From CAZKBP01 sp964551015 (GTDB taxonomy: Bacteria > Bacteroidota > Bacteroidia > Cytophagales > Microscillaceae): a stretch of 36,386 nucleotides of DNA. The notes beneath the pieces were generated by a model. It was not told the DNA's origin, made no database searches, and saw only the letters and a program-made list of their open reading frames with translations. The DNA lies in NCBI GenBank assembly GCA_964551015.1, contig CAZKBP010000048.1, forward strand, positions 1-36,386, read 5' to 3'. Positions 14,054 to 23,914 of this stretch are shown here, in pieces; the first letter of the stretch is position 1, and the number at the start of each line of letters is the position of its first letter. Both the position numbers and the translations under genes were made by a program.

Positions 14054-16608
14054 ACATGAAAAAGAACATCAGCATCAATATCAGTGGGATGATCTTCTAC
14101 ATCGAGGAAGATTGCTATGAAGAATTGAAAGCCTATCTGAACGCCGTTAATAAGTATTTTTCTAAGTATGAAGACAGCCGAGAAATTTTAGAAGATATTG
14201 AAAGTCGGGTTGCTGAAATCTTTTTTGCCAAACTCACCAAAGAAAAGCAGATTATCGTCCAAGAAGATGTCAAAGACCTCATCGCTACCTTGGGGAGTAT
14301 TGATGATTTTCAACAGGCAGAGCAAGACCCTGCCTTCCATACGACTTACGAGGAGCTGGAGCTTCCTACCGAAGATGATTTCTTGGGCGGAAATACCGCC
14401 GTTCAAGTGAGTCGCCGTAAAGTCATCCCTCAGGAGTCTTTGGTAGGAGAGGGAGAAGATGAACCACATAACGAAGAATTTGAATCCGAAGAAGCGGAAA
14501 AGATTTACGCTGAAGCTACCCACGATTATCAAAGACAAGAACGGAAATCCAAAAAACTGTACCGAGATACCCAACGCAAAGTGCTAGGAGGGGTAGCCGC
14601 GGGCTTAGCCCATTATATCAATATTGACCCGATCTGGGTGCGCTTATTTTTTATCTTTTTACTCTCTGGACTGCTCTTTATTCCTGCCGCTCCGCAAACG
14701 GCGATTGTTATTTATGTGATGCTCTGGCTGGTAGTGCCTAAGAACGATCATTTGGTAGAGAATCCGCATATCAAAAAGCTCTTCCGTGATCCAGAAAGGG
14801 CGGTATTTGGAGGCGTGTCAGCGGGTTTAGCTTCTTACTTGGGAGTGAATGAAATGTATATCCGCATCGCCTTCATCGCCATTACACTGGCCTATGGTTC
14901 TGGATTATTTATCTACGGCATTCTTTGGCTGATTATCCCCGAGGCTAAAACACTGACCGAACGGATGCAGATGGAAGGCCAACCCATTAACCTAAGTACG
15001 ATTCGGGATTCCATTCGAGAAAACATTTCCTTTGAAAATGCTAAAGCCGAACTAAGTACCGTCCATAAAATTATTTTGTTCCCTTTTCACATCATAGCCA
15101 TGATTTTTCAAAAACTTGCTAATCTACTCAGACCCTTCGTTTCTTTCGCTGCCGAGGCCATTAGAATCGGAGGAGGTTTGACGCTCATCTTGGTTTCTAC
15201 GGCCATGACCGCCGCGCTAGTAGCTTCCATCTTTGTCATTTTAGGGTGGGGCTGGGAGAATGCCATTCATATTGATAATATTCCCGCCGAAGTAATCCGC
15301 AACAGTTTTGATATTAGTGGCTGGTTGATTGCCAATCTGTACCTGAGTGCTTTCATACCTACTTTTCTGCTGGGCTTGTTTGGCGTGATGATGCTCAGAC
15401 GAAATACGATCTGGAGCCCCAAGTACGGTTGGTCTTTGCTGGGCTTGTGGTTTATTAGCTTGATTGGGAGTGGGGTTACGATCGCCATGATTGTCAATGA
15501 TTTTAATAATCACTCGGTTTTTGTTGTAGAAGAACAATTCTCAGTCAAAAATACCAGAAGCAATCCCTTCCTTTTGGATATGGCCGACCGAGGAGATTTT
15601 CGTCGGGCACGCATTACTTTGAAGGGTGGCTACGAAGGAGAAGATATTAAGGTGATTAAGAACTTTCAGTCAGACGGGCGCAACGAAGTAGAGGCTACGA
15701 AAAATGCACAAATGATCGCCTACCAAATCGAGCAACAAGGCAATCATTTGATCTTTGATCGTCGTAGTAGCTTTTTACCCGATGCCAAATATCGTAATCA
15801 GAAGATTGCTATCGAGCTGTTCTTGCCTTATGAAGCTCCTTTCAAAGTTTCAGATGATTTGATCCTGAGAGGGAACCCTTTTCAACAAATACACTTTTAT
15901 GGAAGCCCGTCTGAGCATACTTGGCAATTTACCCAAGAAGGGCTGACCTGTCTGGATTGCGAAGAAAGCGACTTTGAATTTGGAGAAGAATACTACGAAG
16001 GAGAAGATGATGAATATTACGAAGGAGAAGGTCAAGCCATCTATGATGGTCAAAACATCGGCCCCTTTGACCGCATTGAGGTGGGAGGAGCTTTTAAAGT
16101 CAAAATTAGACAAGGAAATAAGCATCACGTAGAGCTATTAGGTAGTGATGAAGCGATCGAGTCAGTAAGGTTGGATCGTAGTGGTTCTACGCTAGAAATT
16201 GGACACAAGCGAGGATTGGACTTCTCTCAGCAAGGAGGCATCACGGCCATCATTACGATGCCTGAACTAGAATCTCTAGAAATCGGAGGAGCTTGCCACG
16301 CAGAGTTGATTGATTTTAAAGCTCCTCAGCACGAGATGCAGATAGAAATGGGCGGAGCTTCCTACCTGAGAATGGAAGGCCAAGTACGTGAGCTAAATCT
16401 AGACCTTTCGGGAGCTTCTCAGCTACATGCCTTCGAAATGGAAGCCAAAGACGTGCGCATAGATGCCTCAGGAGCCAGTCAGGCACGAGTCAGGGCTTAT
16501 CACGATCTCAGAATAGAAGCGAGTGGCGCCAGTCGGGTGCGCTATTCGGGGCAACCCGAGAATCTAAGTACCAATACCTCAGGAGGCAGTAGTGTAAGCA
16601 GAGATTAA
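14050..16608 (+). CDS. PspC-domain membrane protein with DUF2807 (GIN) domain
   Basis: An 852-residue envelope protein. Residues 1-110 form a cytoplasmic helical region. Two PspC domains follow: 168-232 (begins KKLYRDTQRKVLGGVAAGLA) and 242-298 (begins KKLFRDPERAVFGGVSAGLA), each with hydrophobic helices. Further membrane segments lie near 340-360, 372-400, 425-450 and 460-483. The outer part has a beta-rich region, a very acidic stretch (about 636-666, repeated YYEGE), and a C-terminal DUF2807 beta-solenoid (670-852) with repeated SGAS/GGA turns. PspC proteins belong to the envelope-stress (phage shock) response. The protein may link a periplasmic adhesin-like head to membrane stress sensing; that role is inferred. 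Confidence 0.9.
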   Translation: MNMKKNISINISGMIFYIEEDCYEELKAYLNAVNKYFSKYEDSREILEDIESRVAEIFFAKLTKEKQIIVQEDVKDLIATLGSIDDFQQAEQDPAFHTTYEELELPTEDDFLGGNTAVQVSRRKVIPQESLVGEGEDEPHNEEFESEEAEKIYAEATHDYQRQERKSKKLYRDTQRKVLGGVAAGLAHYINIDPIWVRLFFIFLLSGLLFIPAAPQTAIVIYVMLWLVVPKNDHLVENPHIKKLFRDPERAVFGGVSAGLASYLGVNEMYIRIAFIAITLAYGSGLFIYGILWLIIPEAKTLTERMQMEGQPINLSTIRDSIRENISFENAKAELSTVHKIILFPFHIIAMIFQKLANLLRPFVSFAAEAIRIGGGLTLILVSTAMTAALVASIFVILGWGWENAIHIDNIPAEVIRNSFDISGWLIANLYLSAFIPTFLLGLFGVMMLRRNTIWSPKYGWSLLGLWFISLIGSGVTIAMIVNDFNNHSVFVVEEQFSVKNTRSNPFLLDMADRGDFRRARITLKGGYEGEDIKVIKNFQSDGRNEVEATKNAQMIAYQIEQQGNHLIFDRRSSFLPDAKYRNQKIAIELFLPYEAPFKVSDDLILRGNPFQQIHFYGSPSEHTWQFTQEGLTCLDCEESDFEFGEEYYEGEDDEYYEGEGQAIYDGQNIGPFDRIEVGGAFKVKIRQGNKHHVELLGSDEAIESVRLDRSGSTLEIGHKRGLDFSQQGGITAIITMPELESLEIGGACHAELIDFKAPQHEMQIEMGGASYLRMEGQVRELNLDLSGASQLHAFEMEAKDVRIDASGASQARVRAYHDLRIEASGASRVRYSGQPENLSTNTSGGSSVSRD

Positions 16609-16691
16609 GTGTTTTTGGCTTGTCTGAGGTGAAGTGTTTTAAAGGATTTGCTGCTAAGTTTTCTCAGCATTTTTAGAAATTTATTGAAGAC

Positions 16692-16716
16692 CAGCCAGAC
16701 CTCCTAGATCTGGCTG
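16692..16716. terminator. Likely bidirectional terminator between convergent genes
   Basis: CAGCCAGA (16692-16699) pairs with TCTGGCTG (16709-16716) around a 9-nt loop, in the spacer between the PspC gene and menB. The poly-T tail is weak. Confidence 0.5.
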
Positions 16717-16791
16717 CTTCCTAATTTTTGAGTAGCTGGGCATAAAAATCCTTGCCTGAGCCTTTAAAAAGAAACAAATAACTCACAAAAC

Positions 16792-17634
16792 TCACGGAAA
16801 CTTCGGATATTGATCAAATTTAGGCTTACGCTTCTCGAGAAAGGCATCTCTCCCTTCCTGCGCCTCATCGGTCATGTAAGCCAAGCGAGTGGCTTCTCCC
16901 GCAAAAATTTGTTGCCCTACCATCCCGTCGTCTGCCAAGTTGAAAGCAAATTTGATCATCTTGATGGCCGTGGGGCTTTTCATCATAATTTCCTGTGCCC
17001 ATTCGTAGGCTGTCTGTTCCAGTTCTTCGTGCGGTACCACGGCATTCACCATCCCCATTTCATAAGCTTCTTGGGCCGAATAGTTTCTTCCAAGAAAAAA
17101 GATTTCTCGCGCACGTTTTTGTCCGATTTGTCTGTCCAGATAAGCCGAACCATAGCCTCCGTCAAAGCTAGCCACGTCTAAGTCAGTTTGCTTAAAAATG
17201 GCATGCTCCTGACTGGCCAAAGTCAAATCACAAACCACATGCAGGCTATGCCCACCCCCTACGGCCCAACCCGGCACCACGGCAATCACCACCTTATTCA
17301 TAAACCGAATCAGGCGTTGCACTTCCAAGATGTTAAGACGTGCTATCCCGTCGGTGCCTCGGTAGCCTGTCTTGTCGCGTACACTTTGGTCGCCTCCCGA
17401 GCAAAAAGCATACTTCCCATCTTTGGGAGAAGGCCCCTCGCCCGTGAGCAAAATTACGCCCGTTTCACGGTCTTCGTGCGCGTGTGCAAAAGCTTCCAAA
17501 AGCTCGGATACGGTCTGAGGGCGAAACGCATTTCGTACTTCGGGGCGATTGAAGGCAATGCGAGATACGCCGTTTAATTTTTTGTAGGTAATGTCCTGAT
17601 ATTCTTTTATAGTCTTCCAGTCTAATGGGGTCAT
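16792..17634 (-). CDS. menB: 1,4-dihydroxy-2-naphthoyl-CoA synthase
   Basis: A 280-residue crotonase-fold enzyme of menaquinone biosynthesis. It closes the second ring of o-succinylbenzoyl-CoA to give 1,4-dihydroxy-2-naphthoyl-CoA. MenB-specific features are visible: RPEVRNAFRP near the N-terminus, DGKYAFCSGGDQ, TDGIARLNILEVQRLIR, the oxyanion segment PGWAVGGGHSLH, and DVASFDGGYGSAYL. The start MTPLDWKT at 17634 is chosen; an upstream in-frame Met at 17700 adds a non-conserved stretch. No other men genes lie next to it. Confidence 0.94.
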   Translation of the reverse strand: MTPLDWKTIKEYQDITYKKLNGVSRIAFNRPEVRNAFRPQTVSELLEAFAHAHEDRETGVILLTGEGPSPKDGKYAFCSGGDQSVRDKTGYRGTDGIARLNILEVQRLIRFMNKVVIAVVPGWAVGGGHSLHVVCDLTLASQEHAIFKQTDLDVASFDGGYGSAYLDRQIGQKRAREIFFLGRNYSAQEAYEMGMVNAVVPHEELEQTAYEWAQEIMMKSPTAIKMIKFAFNLADDGMVGQQIFAGEATRLAYMTDEAQEGRDAFLEKRKPKFDQYPKFP

Positions 17635-17944
17635 GGTATTTTTTGGGTTTAAATTCTGATAAAATTTGGGGAAAATCCTTATTCTTTCAGATTTAAACAA
17701 AAAAGTTGTCTAGAGTTTTGGTTTAAAAGCGAAAATTTCTTGAAATCAGATTTCAAGAGTGGAGTTTTGCAGCCAAGGATCAACTTTGGATAACTTCAAT
17801 TTTCTAGAAAAAAGGACGGAAGCAAATCAGGGATAAAATTTACCTCCAATGCTCTCGGGCTGATTCATATCGAGAGAAATGGAGGCAAGAGTTTAGTAAG
17901 CGATCAATTAGGTTGGAAGGATACTTTTACAAAAAATAAATGCA

Positions 17945-18169
17945 CTAATCCTCCCAAGAAGTTTGGCGGTACATGAGGTCGCCATTTTCGTAAAGGTCTT
18001 TGAAGGTAGTACTGAAAATATTTTGCTTGGGCGACAAACCGTGGAGCTGAGCTAAATGACTTTTCCGAATATTAGACTTTTTTCTCTTTAAAAGAAATAA
18101 AGTGAGGCCAAGTGCAAGTATACTAGCTCCTGAGGCAATTAAAATGAAGTTTCCTGTAATCCATTCCAT
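17945..18169 (-). CDS. Small single-pass membrane protein, unknown
   Basis: A 74-residue protein with one N-terminal membrane helix (ITGNFILIASGASILALG onward), a K/R-rich cytoplasmic-side stretch and a polar tail. I do not recognise a family. It is probably real because it has a clear ATG start, good composition and an 11-bp inverted repeat (18172-18222) immediately upstream. The 17701-17944 spacer beyond its 3' end holds nothing recognisable. Confidence 0.55.
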   Translation of the reverse strand: MEWITGNFILIASGASILALGLTLFLLKRKKSNIRKSHLAQLHGLSPKQNIFSTTFKDLYENGDLMYRQTSWED

Positions 18170-18171
18170 AG

Positions 18172-18222
18172 TTGTACTAATTTATAGGTTATAATGGGCT
18201 AATTTTACTCTAATTAGTACAA
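18172..18222. promoter_or_regulatory. 11-bp inverted repeat before small membrane protein gene
   Basis: TTGTACTAATT (18172-18182) and AATTAGTACAA (18212-18222) are perfect inverted copies, 29 nt apart, ending two bases upstream of the 18169 start codon. They could be paired operator half-sites or a 5'-leader hairpin covering the start. Confidence 0.45.
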
Positions 18223-18300
18223 AATTTATTCCCTGATTTTTAGAGAAAGTCAGTTATCGAGTTGTTTTATCATCAAAAAATTACTTGGTAATCAAAAAGT

Positions 18301-18334
18301 AAAAACCTGATTTCCTACTGGAAATCAGGTTTTT
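18301..18334 (-). terminator. Terminator of the giant T9SS exoprotein
   Basis: A perfect 15-bp stem, AAAAACCTGATTTCC (18301-18315) with its complement at 18320-18334, around a 4-nt loop. Flanking A and T runs make it usable on both strands. It lies just past the stop codon at 18396. Confidence 0.85.
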
Positions 18335-18395
18335 GAGATGAACAAAATGTAGATTAAGAACACTGCTTGGCTGGTTTTGCCTTTAAAGTCTAAAT

Positions 18396-21300
18396 TTATT
18401 CTTTCAGAAATTGATAGGTTTGCTCATCAATTCTTAAAAAATACAGGCCAGGTTTCAATTGAGATACTTCCAACACTTGACCTTGGCGAGGTACTGCCTG
18501 CAACTGACCGAGCTTGTTATATACTCCTAATTCACTTTCTGGGTTGAATGGCTCGATGCTTAGATAATCTACAACCGGATTTGGATACAATAGATATTTA
18601 TCCAACTGAGAATCTGAAATCAAGCTTTCGCTGGCACGTTGCCCGCTCGCGCTCAAACTATCTGCACTAGCCGCTTCTACATTTATTTCAACGGGGAGGC
18701 TGACTGTCTGATAGCCATCCGCTTGGAAGAGCAGGGTAGTTTGGTAGATTCCCGATGCCAATCCCTGGGTATTGATTTCCAAGATCATTTCTCGGCTCAG
18801 TGGGTCGGTACTAGTAGGTAACTGAGCCAGCGTAAGCCAAGATTGGCTGAGGCTGTCTTGTTGAACCGATAAGTCTACCGTTTCACCATAAGACCAAATG
18901 TAAACGGATTGACTGAGGCTGCCCCCCGGCTGGAGCGTGATATTCATTTGCCCGGGGTTGATGCCTAACTCTCGGCGGATTGGGAGTGAGAATGGACTGA
19001 TATGCGCTTTACGGATTGGATTAAACCATACGGTCGCTCCGTGAGAAACAATTAAATTCTCTTGGACTAGCTTAGACGCAGGAGCCAATAGTGGCTCAGG
19101 AATTTCACCAATATCTTCCCAAGTTTGAGTATCAGGGTCAAATTGAGTGATATTCTCGAGTTTGTTGCGCTTTTGATCGGCTGGAACTCCGTACTCAGAG
19201 CGGCCTCCCACGATGATGATTTTGCCCTCTGGCGTTACAAAAGTGCCCGGCTCAAAGTGCGAACGTTGAAAAGGCAAATCAGTGGTTTGCTCCCAACTAT
19301 CAAGGACAGGATCATAGACGTGCACGTAAGATAAATCTTCAACTAAGCTGAAAGTGTCATGATTGAACTGCCCCCCAATGGCGTAGATTTTACCACCAAC
19401 ACTCGCTGCCGATAAATGATTTCGAGCAATGGGAAGGGGAGCGGCATTTTTCCAGCCTGCGGTCGGATTATCCAAATCAAGTACATAATGTACATCTCGG
19501 TCGGTTTTCCGGTCTGGCATTAACCCACCAAATACGTGTAGATACTGAGCAACCCGAGTGATACCGTGAGAAGCCACGGGTTCGGGCAAACTTGGCCCCT
19601 CGCTCCAAGTATCGGTCGCAACATCGTAGATTTGAACTTTATCGGTAGAAAAGCCGGGATTATCACCCACAAATCCACCCGCAAACCAGACTTGGTTTTG
19701 GTAAAGAACGCCTCCCGTGTGGGTAACAGGGGTTGGCATAGCACTTAAGGCCGTCCAGGTGTTGCTCTCAGGATCATAGACCTCGGTGCTACCCGTGATG
19801 GTGAGCAGGTCATCCTTTCCATCATTGTTGGAATCAATATAGTCATTGAGCCCCGCAAAAACATAATACTTATTATCAATGACCAAAGAAATAGGCTCGG
19901 TTCTCCTCTCGATGGCCTCAGGAAGGGCATTCCAAGCCAAGGTCCCATCTTCTTGGCCACTTCCCTGACTATCTTCGCCAAAAATTTCAATGGCAGAGAT
20001 TTTGGGATTATCAACGATGGCCTGAGTGCGAATAGTGAGGTTACCATCTTGCACCGTTACTTGGAAAGACTTGACCAGGGCCGTAGCTGGCCCTACTTCG
20101 GCAACAATGTCCAAGTTGGAAATGACTTCTTGCTCTTCGATAAAGACATTAAAAATTCGTCTGCCCGTGGGGTTACTCAGCCCTCCCCGAACGCCCCAGT
20201 AGATTTCAGCAAAGTGCAGGTCAACTTGGTACGTGCCACTGTGGGGTACAGGAATTTGGTAGGTGAATTCACCGTATCTTTCGCTTTGGTAGAGAGCATC
20301 GTCTGTCGTCTGGGCAATGGGTGTAGTATTGTTGATAAAAGCCCCCATGGTTCCATTGGCAGTAAAGAATTGATCGGCCTGCCAGTCTTGATAACTTTCT
20401 CCTCCGATATTGAGGCGAGAGATACTGACTGGCTCTGGTTTTGGCTCATTGCTTTGGGAAATGTTGATGCTAACGGTACTGGATGTGGAACTGGCTCCTT
20501 CGTTGTCAGTAGCTTGGGCCGTCAAATTCAAGGTGCCTGCTTGGAGATTATTCAAAGCAAAAGTATAAGGAGCATTGCNNNNNNNNNNNNNNNNNNNNNN
20601 NNNNNNNNNNNNNNNNNNNNNNNNNNNNNNNNNNNNNNNNNNNNNNNNNNNNNNNNNNNNNNNNNNNNNNNNNNNNNNTGTCTTCGCCTAGTTTGGTATT
20701 GCCATTGAATAATTCTACTTTGGTGATGCTGCCATCGCTATCGTTGGCATTGACGGTAACGGTAGCATTGTCTCCCTCGGTAAAGCTTGCCCCATCATTG
20801 GGACTGCTGATGCTCACGCTGGGAGCTTGATTTTGTGATTCTGTTACTACCGTAATGGTGATTTCTTGCGAACCCACCGCTCCTTCATTGTCCGTACCTT
20901 CTACCTTAATCGTGTAAGTGCCTGGGCTTAGATTTCTTAGTTGCCCATCGCGTGTTTCACCGGGATTACCCCACTCGTAGGGTACAAGATTCTCCCTGCG
21001 GACAAATTGCCCATTTACAAACAATTCGGTAAAATCTACTTCTCCATCTGGGTCAATGACCTCAGCGTCAATGTAGATCGATACTCCTTCTGCGAAAGTA
21101 TCTCCATCGTTGACAGTGGTGATATTGACCGTGGGAGCTTGATTTCCGGCAGGAGGGGTAGTGCCACCACCACCTGAGCTGACATTTACCTGCACTATGG
21201 ACGAAGTAGCCGTAGCCCCATCGTCATCGGTGGCCTGAGCTGTTAAGTTTAAAGTGCCTTCCTGAAGATTATTCAAAGCAAAAGTATAAGGAGCATTGCT

Positions 21301-22965
21301 GTCTTCGCCTAGTTTGGTATTGCCATTGAATAATTCTACTTTGGTGATGCTGCCGTCGCTGTCGCTGGCATTGACAGTAACGCTGGCATTATCTCCTTGG
21401 GTAAAGCTTGTTCCATCATTGGGACTGCTGATGCTCACGCTGGGAACTTGATTTTGTACTTGTGCTAGCACCGTAATCGTAATTTCTTGATTGCCTTTTG
21501 CTCCATCATTATCTGTACCTTCTACCTTAATCGTGTAAGTGCCTGGGCTTAGATTGACCAGTGGCTCATCGAGTATTTGCTCAGGATCGCCCCACTCATA
21601 GGGTTTGAAATTCTCCCTGCGGACAAATTGCCCATTTACAAACAGTTCAGCAAAATCTACTTCCCCATCTGGGTCAATGACCTCGGCATCGATGTAGAGC
21701 GAAACTCCTTCTGCGAAAGTATCTCCATCGTTGAGCGTGGTGATATTGACTGTGGGTGGGAAGTTAGGCACATCTGGCTCAATCACGGTAATAAAAATAT
21801 TGCGATTGCTAGTAGCTCCTTCATTATCAGTAGCAATCACTTCTAAGGAGTAATTACCCGGATTCAAATTTTCTAGTACGGGATCATCACTACCATTTCC
21901 CCATTCATAAGGAGCTTGATTGATCTGGCGCACCAAATTTCCATTCAAGCGTAGTTCCGCGTTACTTACACTACCATCTGCGTCGGATATTTCAGCTGTA
22001 ACCTTGACTTTTTGGTTGGACTCGAAAGTAGCATTATTGTTAGGGCTCAAGATGTTGATACTAGGCGGAAGATTATCCACGACTTCGCTGGCATCGGCGA
22101 GCCAATTGAATAAATTACGGGCGTAAGTCTTATGATCTAGTTTATTCAGATCACGATTTCCGGCTCCATTTTGATTAAAAAAAGTATTTCTATCAAAATG
22201 CCCCGCTACCCTTCCCTGATCTACTTCAGCCACAATTAGCACGGCGTCATCAGGTGTAGCATTGGTAGAAGAACCGCGGTTTCCATTGCTAGATAAGCGC
22301 CCCACCTTCTGGTTAGAAGGCACCTTGACGAGAATACTGGTATTGACACCCAGTATGTTGTAATTTTTCACGGTAATGGGAGTAACGCCTTCACCGCCAA
22401 ACACCCCTACGTTTTGCAAAATTGGATGATTGGGTTGCTCGAAATTAGTTAGGTTGTATGTACCTCTATCCTGATTCATTTCCCACCCAATTCGGGATAA
22501 GAAATCATTATCCGAAAACGAAGCATCATTCCAATCGGAGCCAAAATTAGCATCACTGATAAAAAGCGCAGAGCCACCATTTTTGATATAACTAGTGACT
22601 TTGTTCACGGCGGTTTGACCATAACGGGCATTATTAGAACCAAACACGATGACCGCGTATTGGCTGAGGTTCATATTCTCCAAAGGAACTGGGCTATTGC
22701 CACCCGGGCCTTCTAGAATCTGAGTGAGTTCGTATCCTTCTGCCTCGAGCAGATTGGCAAGCTCTCCCCAACCGTGGTTTCCATTAAAAGTCTGGAAGTT
22801 GGTGATATCGGCCAATTGTTCATCTGAGCCGCCCTCGAAGAAACCTCCAGAGCCAGCACCTCCTCGTATAAAGAGGATTTTTTTGCCTAAACCGGGCTGT
22901 GCTAGTGCTGGAATCGCCATACTAATGGCAATTAGCACTAACCACGTATTTATAATCTTTCTCAT
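18396..22965 (-). CDS. Giant T9SS exoprotein: Ig-like repeats, malectin, Kelch (split by N gap)
   Basis: It appears as two frames, 22965-20548 and 20555-18396. Deleting the 100 Ns at 20579-20678 puts them in one phase as a 1489-residue protein, so I read one gene. Domains in order: signal peptide (1-22, ending PALAQ); a flavodoxin/glutamine-amidotransferase-like domain (about 25-290; KKILFIRGG at its start); at least five Ig/cadherin-like domains with DxDG and P-Y-E-W-G motifs (about 297-805); a malectin-like sugar-binding domain (about 807-965); Kelch repeats forming a beta-propeller (about 975-1290; VYDPESNTW, GGKIYAIGGQ); a beta-sandwich; and a type A sorting domain (about 1425-1489; LYPNPVVDYLSI). 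It probably acts outside the cell in carbohydrate binding or adhesion. Removal of a real, longer repeat cannot be excluded. Confidence 0.85.
20461..21140 (-). repeat. 207-residue double-Ig repeat, copy 2 (contains gap)
   Basis: This block matches 21182-21761 at high identity. The spacing between matching points right of the gap is exactly 621 nt (for example 20679 and 21300), i.e. 207 codons. Left of the gap it is 721 nt, which is 621 plus the 100 Ns. The gap therefore lies inside a near-identical repeat. Confidence 0.8.
20579..20678. other. Assembly gap (100 N)
   Basis: The flanking bases GAGCATTGC and TGTCTTCGCC are contiguous in the intact copy at 21291-21310. The gap length is a placeholder; the true content is zero or a whole number of 621-nt units. 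Confidence 0.9.
21182..21761 (-). repeat. 207-residue double-Ig repeat, copy 1
   Basis: This is the upstream partner of the 20461-21140 block. It encodes an Ig-like pair with DGDTFAEGVS and ELFNGNTKLGED segments. Near-identity at DNA level suggests recent duplication or recombination. Confidence 0.75.
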
Positions 22966-23535
22966 GTAGCTATGTTATTTGATAGGTTTAATGATATAAT
23001 CAGTTTGCGTACATTCACTGTGAATATGAGCAAAAGACCTATGCAAAAAGCTGAGGGTTCCTGAAGAAGAAGAAAAAGAAAAGCTGAAGATACAATCTAA
23101 TCATCAAGTATTGAGCCTGAGATATAGATCAAGTTTTAAGAATGAGTGAGTTCTGGATGCAGTGAATAAGGCTGTGTTGCAAAGTTGATGGTAAAACGGG
23201 GCGTTGGTTGAGTTTAGGTGCCAAACTAAGATAAGACAGAAATAGCTGGGCTAAACAACAAGATGGTTGGCCTCTATTATTTTACGTAATAAAAAATAAA
23301 ATGGCTTCCAAGTTGGCATAGAAGACGATAAATTCGATGAACTCTTTAATTAGTTAGACGGAAATGGTTTGAGCCACGACGTGTCTAATGCTGGTTTAGC
23401 AGAGCCTTGTGCGCACAAGCGGGCTTGGATTGAGTAATTAATCGCTTCAATAGAAAGCCCAACCGTAAAAATTTTGTCTTGTGCTATGAATAGCTTGCCT
23501 AGAATTTATAGTTTTACCAGTAATAATGCCCTTTT
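22966..23535. other. Noncoding spacer, possible gene remnants
   Basis: No intact gene is seen. A GGCTGTGTTGCAAAGTT sequence at 23169-23185 resembles the terminal repeat of IS6-family elements, but no transposase frame or partner repeat is present. No clear promoter for either flanking gene was found. Confidence 0.4.
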
Positions 23536-23850
23536 ATGGAAAAAACATTACAAAAACTGATCCCAAAAAGTTTAGAACAAGTACTAGAGGCTTATGTACG
23601 CACCTGGTCTTTGGCCGGAACCGAAGAAATCGTGGACACTCCCTTGATGACGATTTTTTTAGGCCAAGGCTCTATCCTCAAGGGCGAAGTAATTCACGTG
23701 GTTTTTGAGGATGGCATGCTAAGTATGCGACTTAGCGTGCAAACTCCTCATGTGGATACTGTATTTGTAGAATTTCGCCAAATACAGGCTTTTACCCTAC
23801 ACGAAGTAGATACTTGTCCGGTTTTTTTGGAGGAATTGCAAAAAGTATAA
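23536..23850 (+). CDS. Conserved-looking small protein, unknown function
   Basis: A 104-residue soluble protein, acidic and hydrophobic, starting MEKTLQKLIPKSLEQVLE. It has no signal peptide, membrane helix or motif that I recognise. A predicted beta-rich middle (ILKGEVIHVVFEDGMLSMRLSV) lies between helices. It is probably a real gene because of its clean ATG, good codon pattern and the strong terminator directly after it. It is monocistronic, convergent with the next gene. Confidence 0.65.
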   Translation: MEKTLQKLIPKSLEQVLEAYVRTWSLAGTEEIVDTPLMTIFLGQGSILKGEVIHVVFEDGMLSMRLSVQTPHVDTVFVEFRQIQAFTLHEVDTCPVFLEELQKV

Positions 23851-23853
23851 AAC

Positions 23854-23888
23854 AAAACCCAAACTGCATCTGGGCAGTCTGGGTTTTT
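23854..23888. terminator. Bidirectional terminator between convergent genes
   Basis: A 14-position stem, 23854-23867 with 23874-23887, has one mismatch and a 6-nt loop. It is flanked by A-run and T-run, so it works for both the 23536 and 23915 genes. Confidence 0.8.
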
Positions 23889-23914
23889 GACACTCAAATA
23901 GCCTAACAGGAAAA

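Noticed and set aside
20548..22965. Two separate genes for the giant exoprotein
   Set aside because: The break is exactly the 100-N gap, and removing it restores one frame and the repeat phase.
23169..23480. IS6-like terminal sequence (GTGTTGCAAAGTT) and scrambled frames
   Set aside because: No second inverted repeat, target duplication or transposase fragment could be recognised, so an insertion-sequence remnant is not supported.
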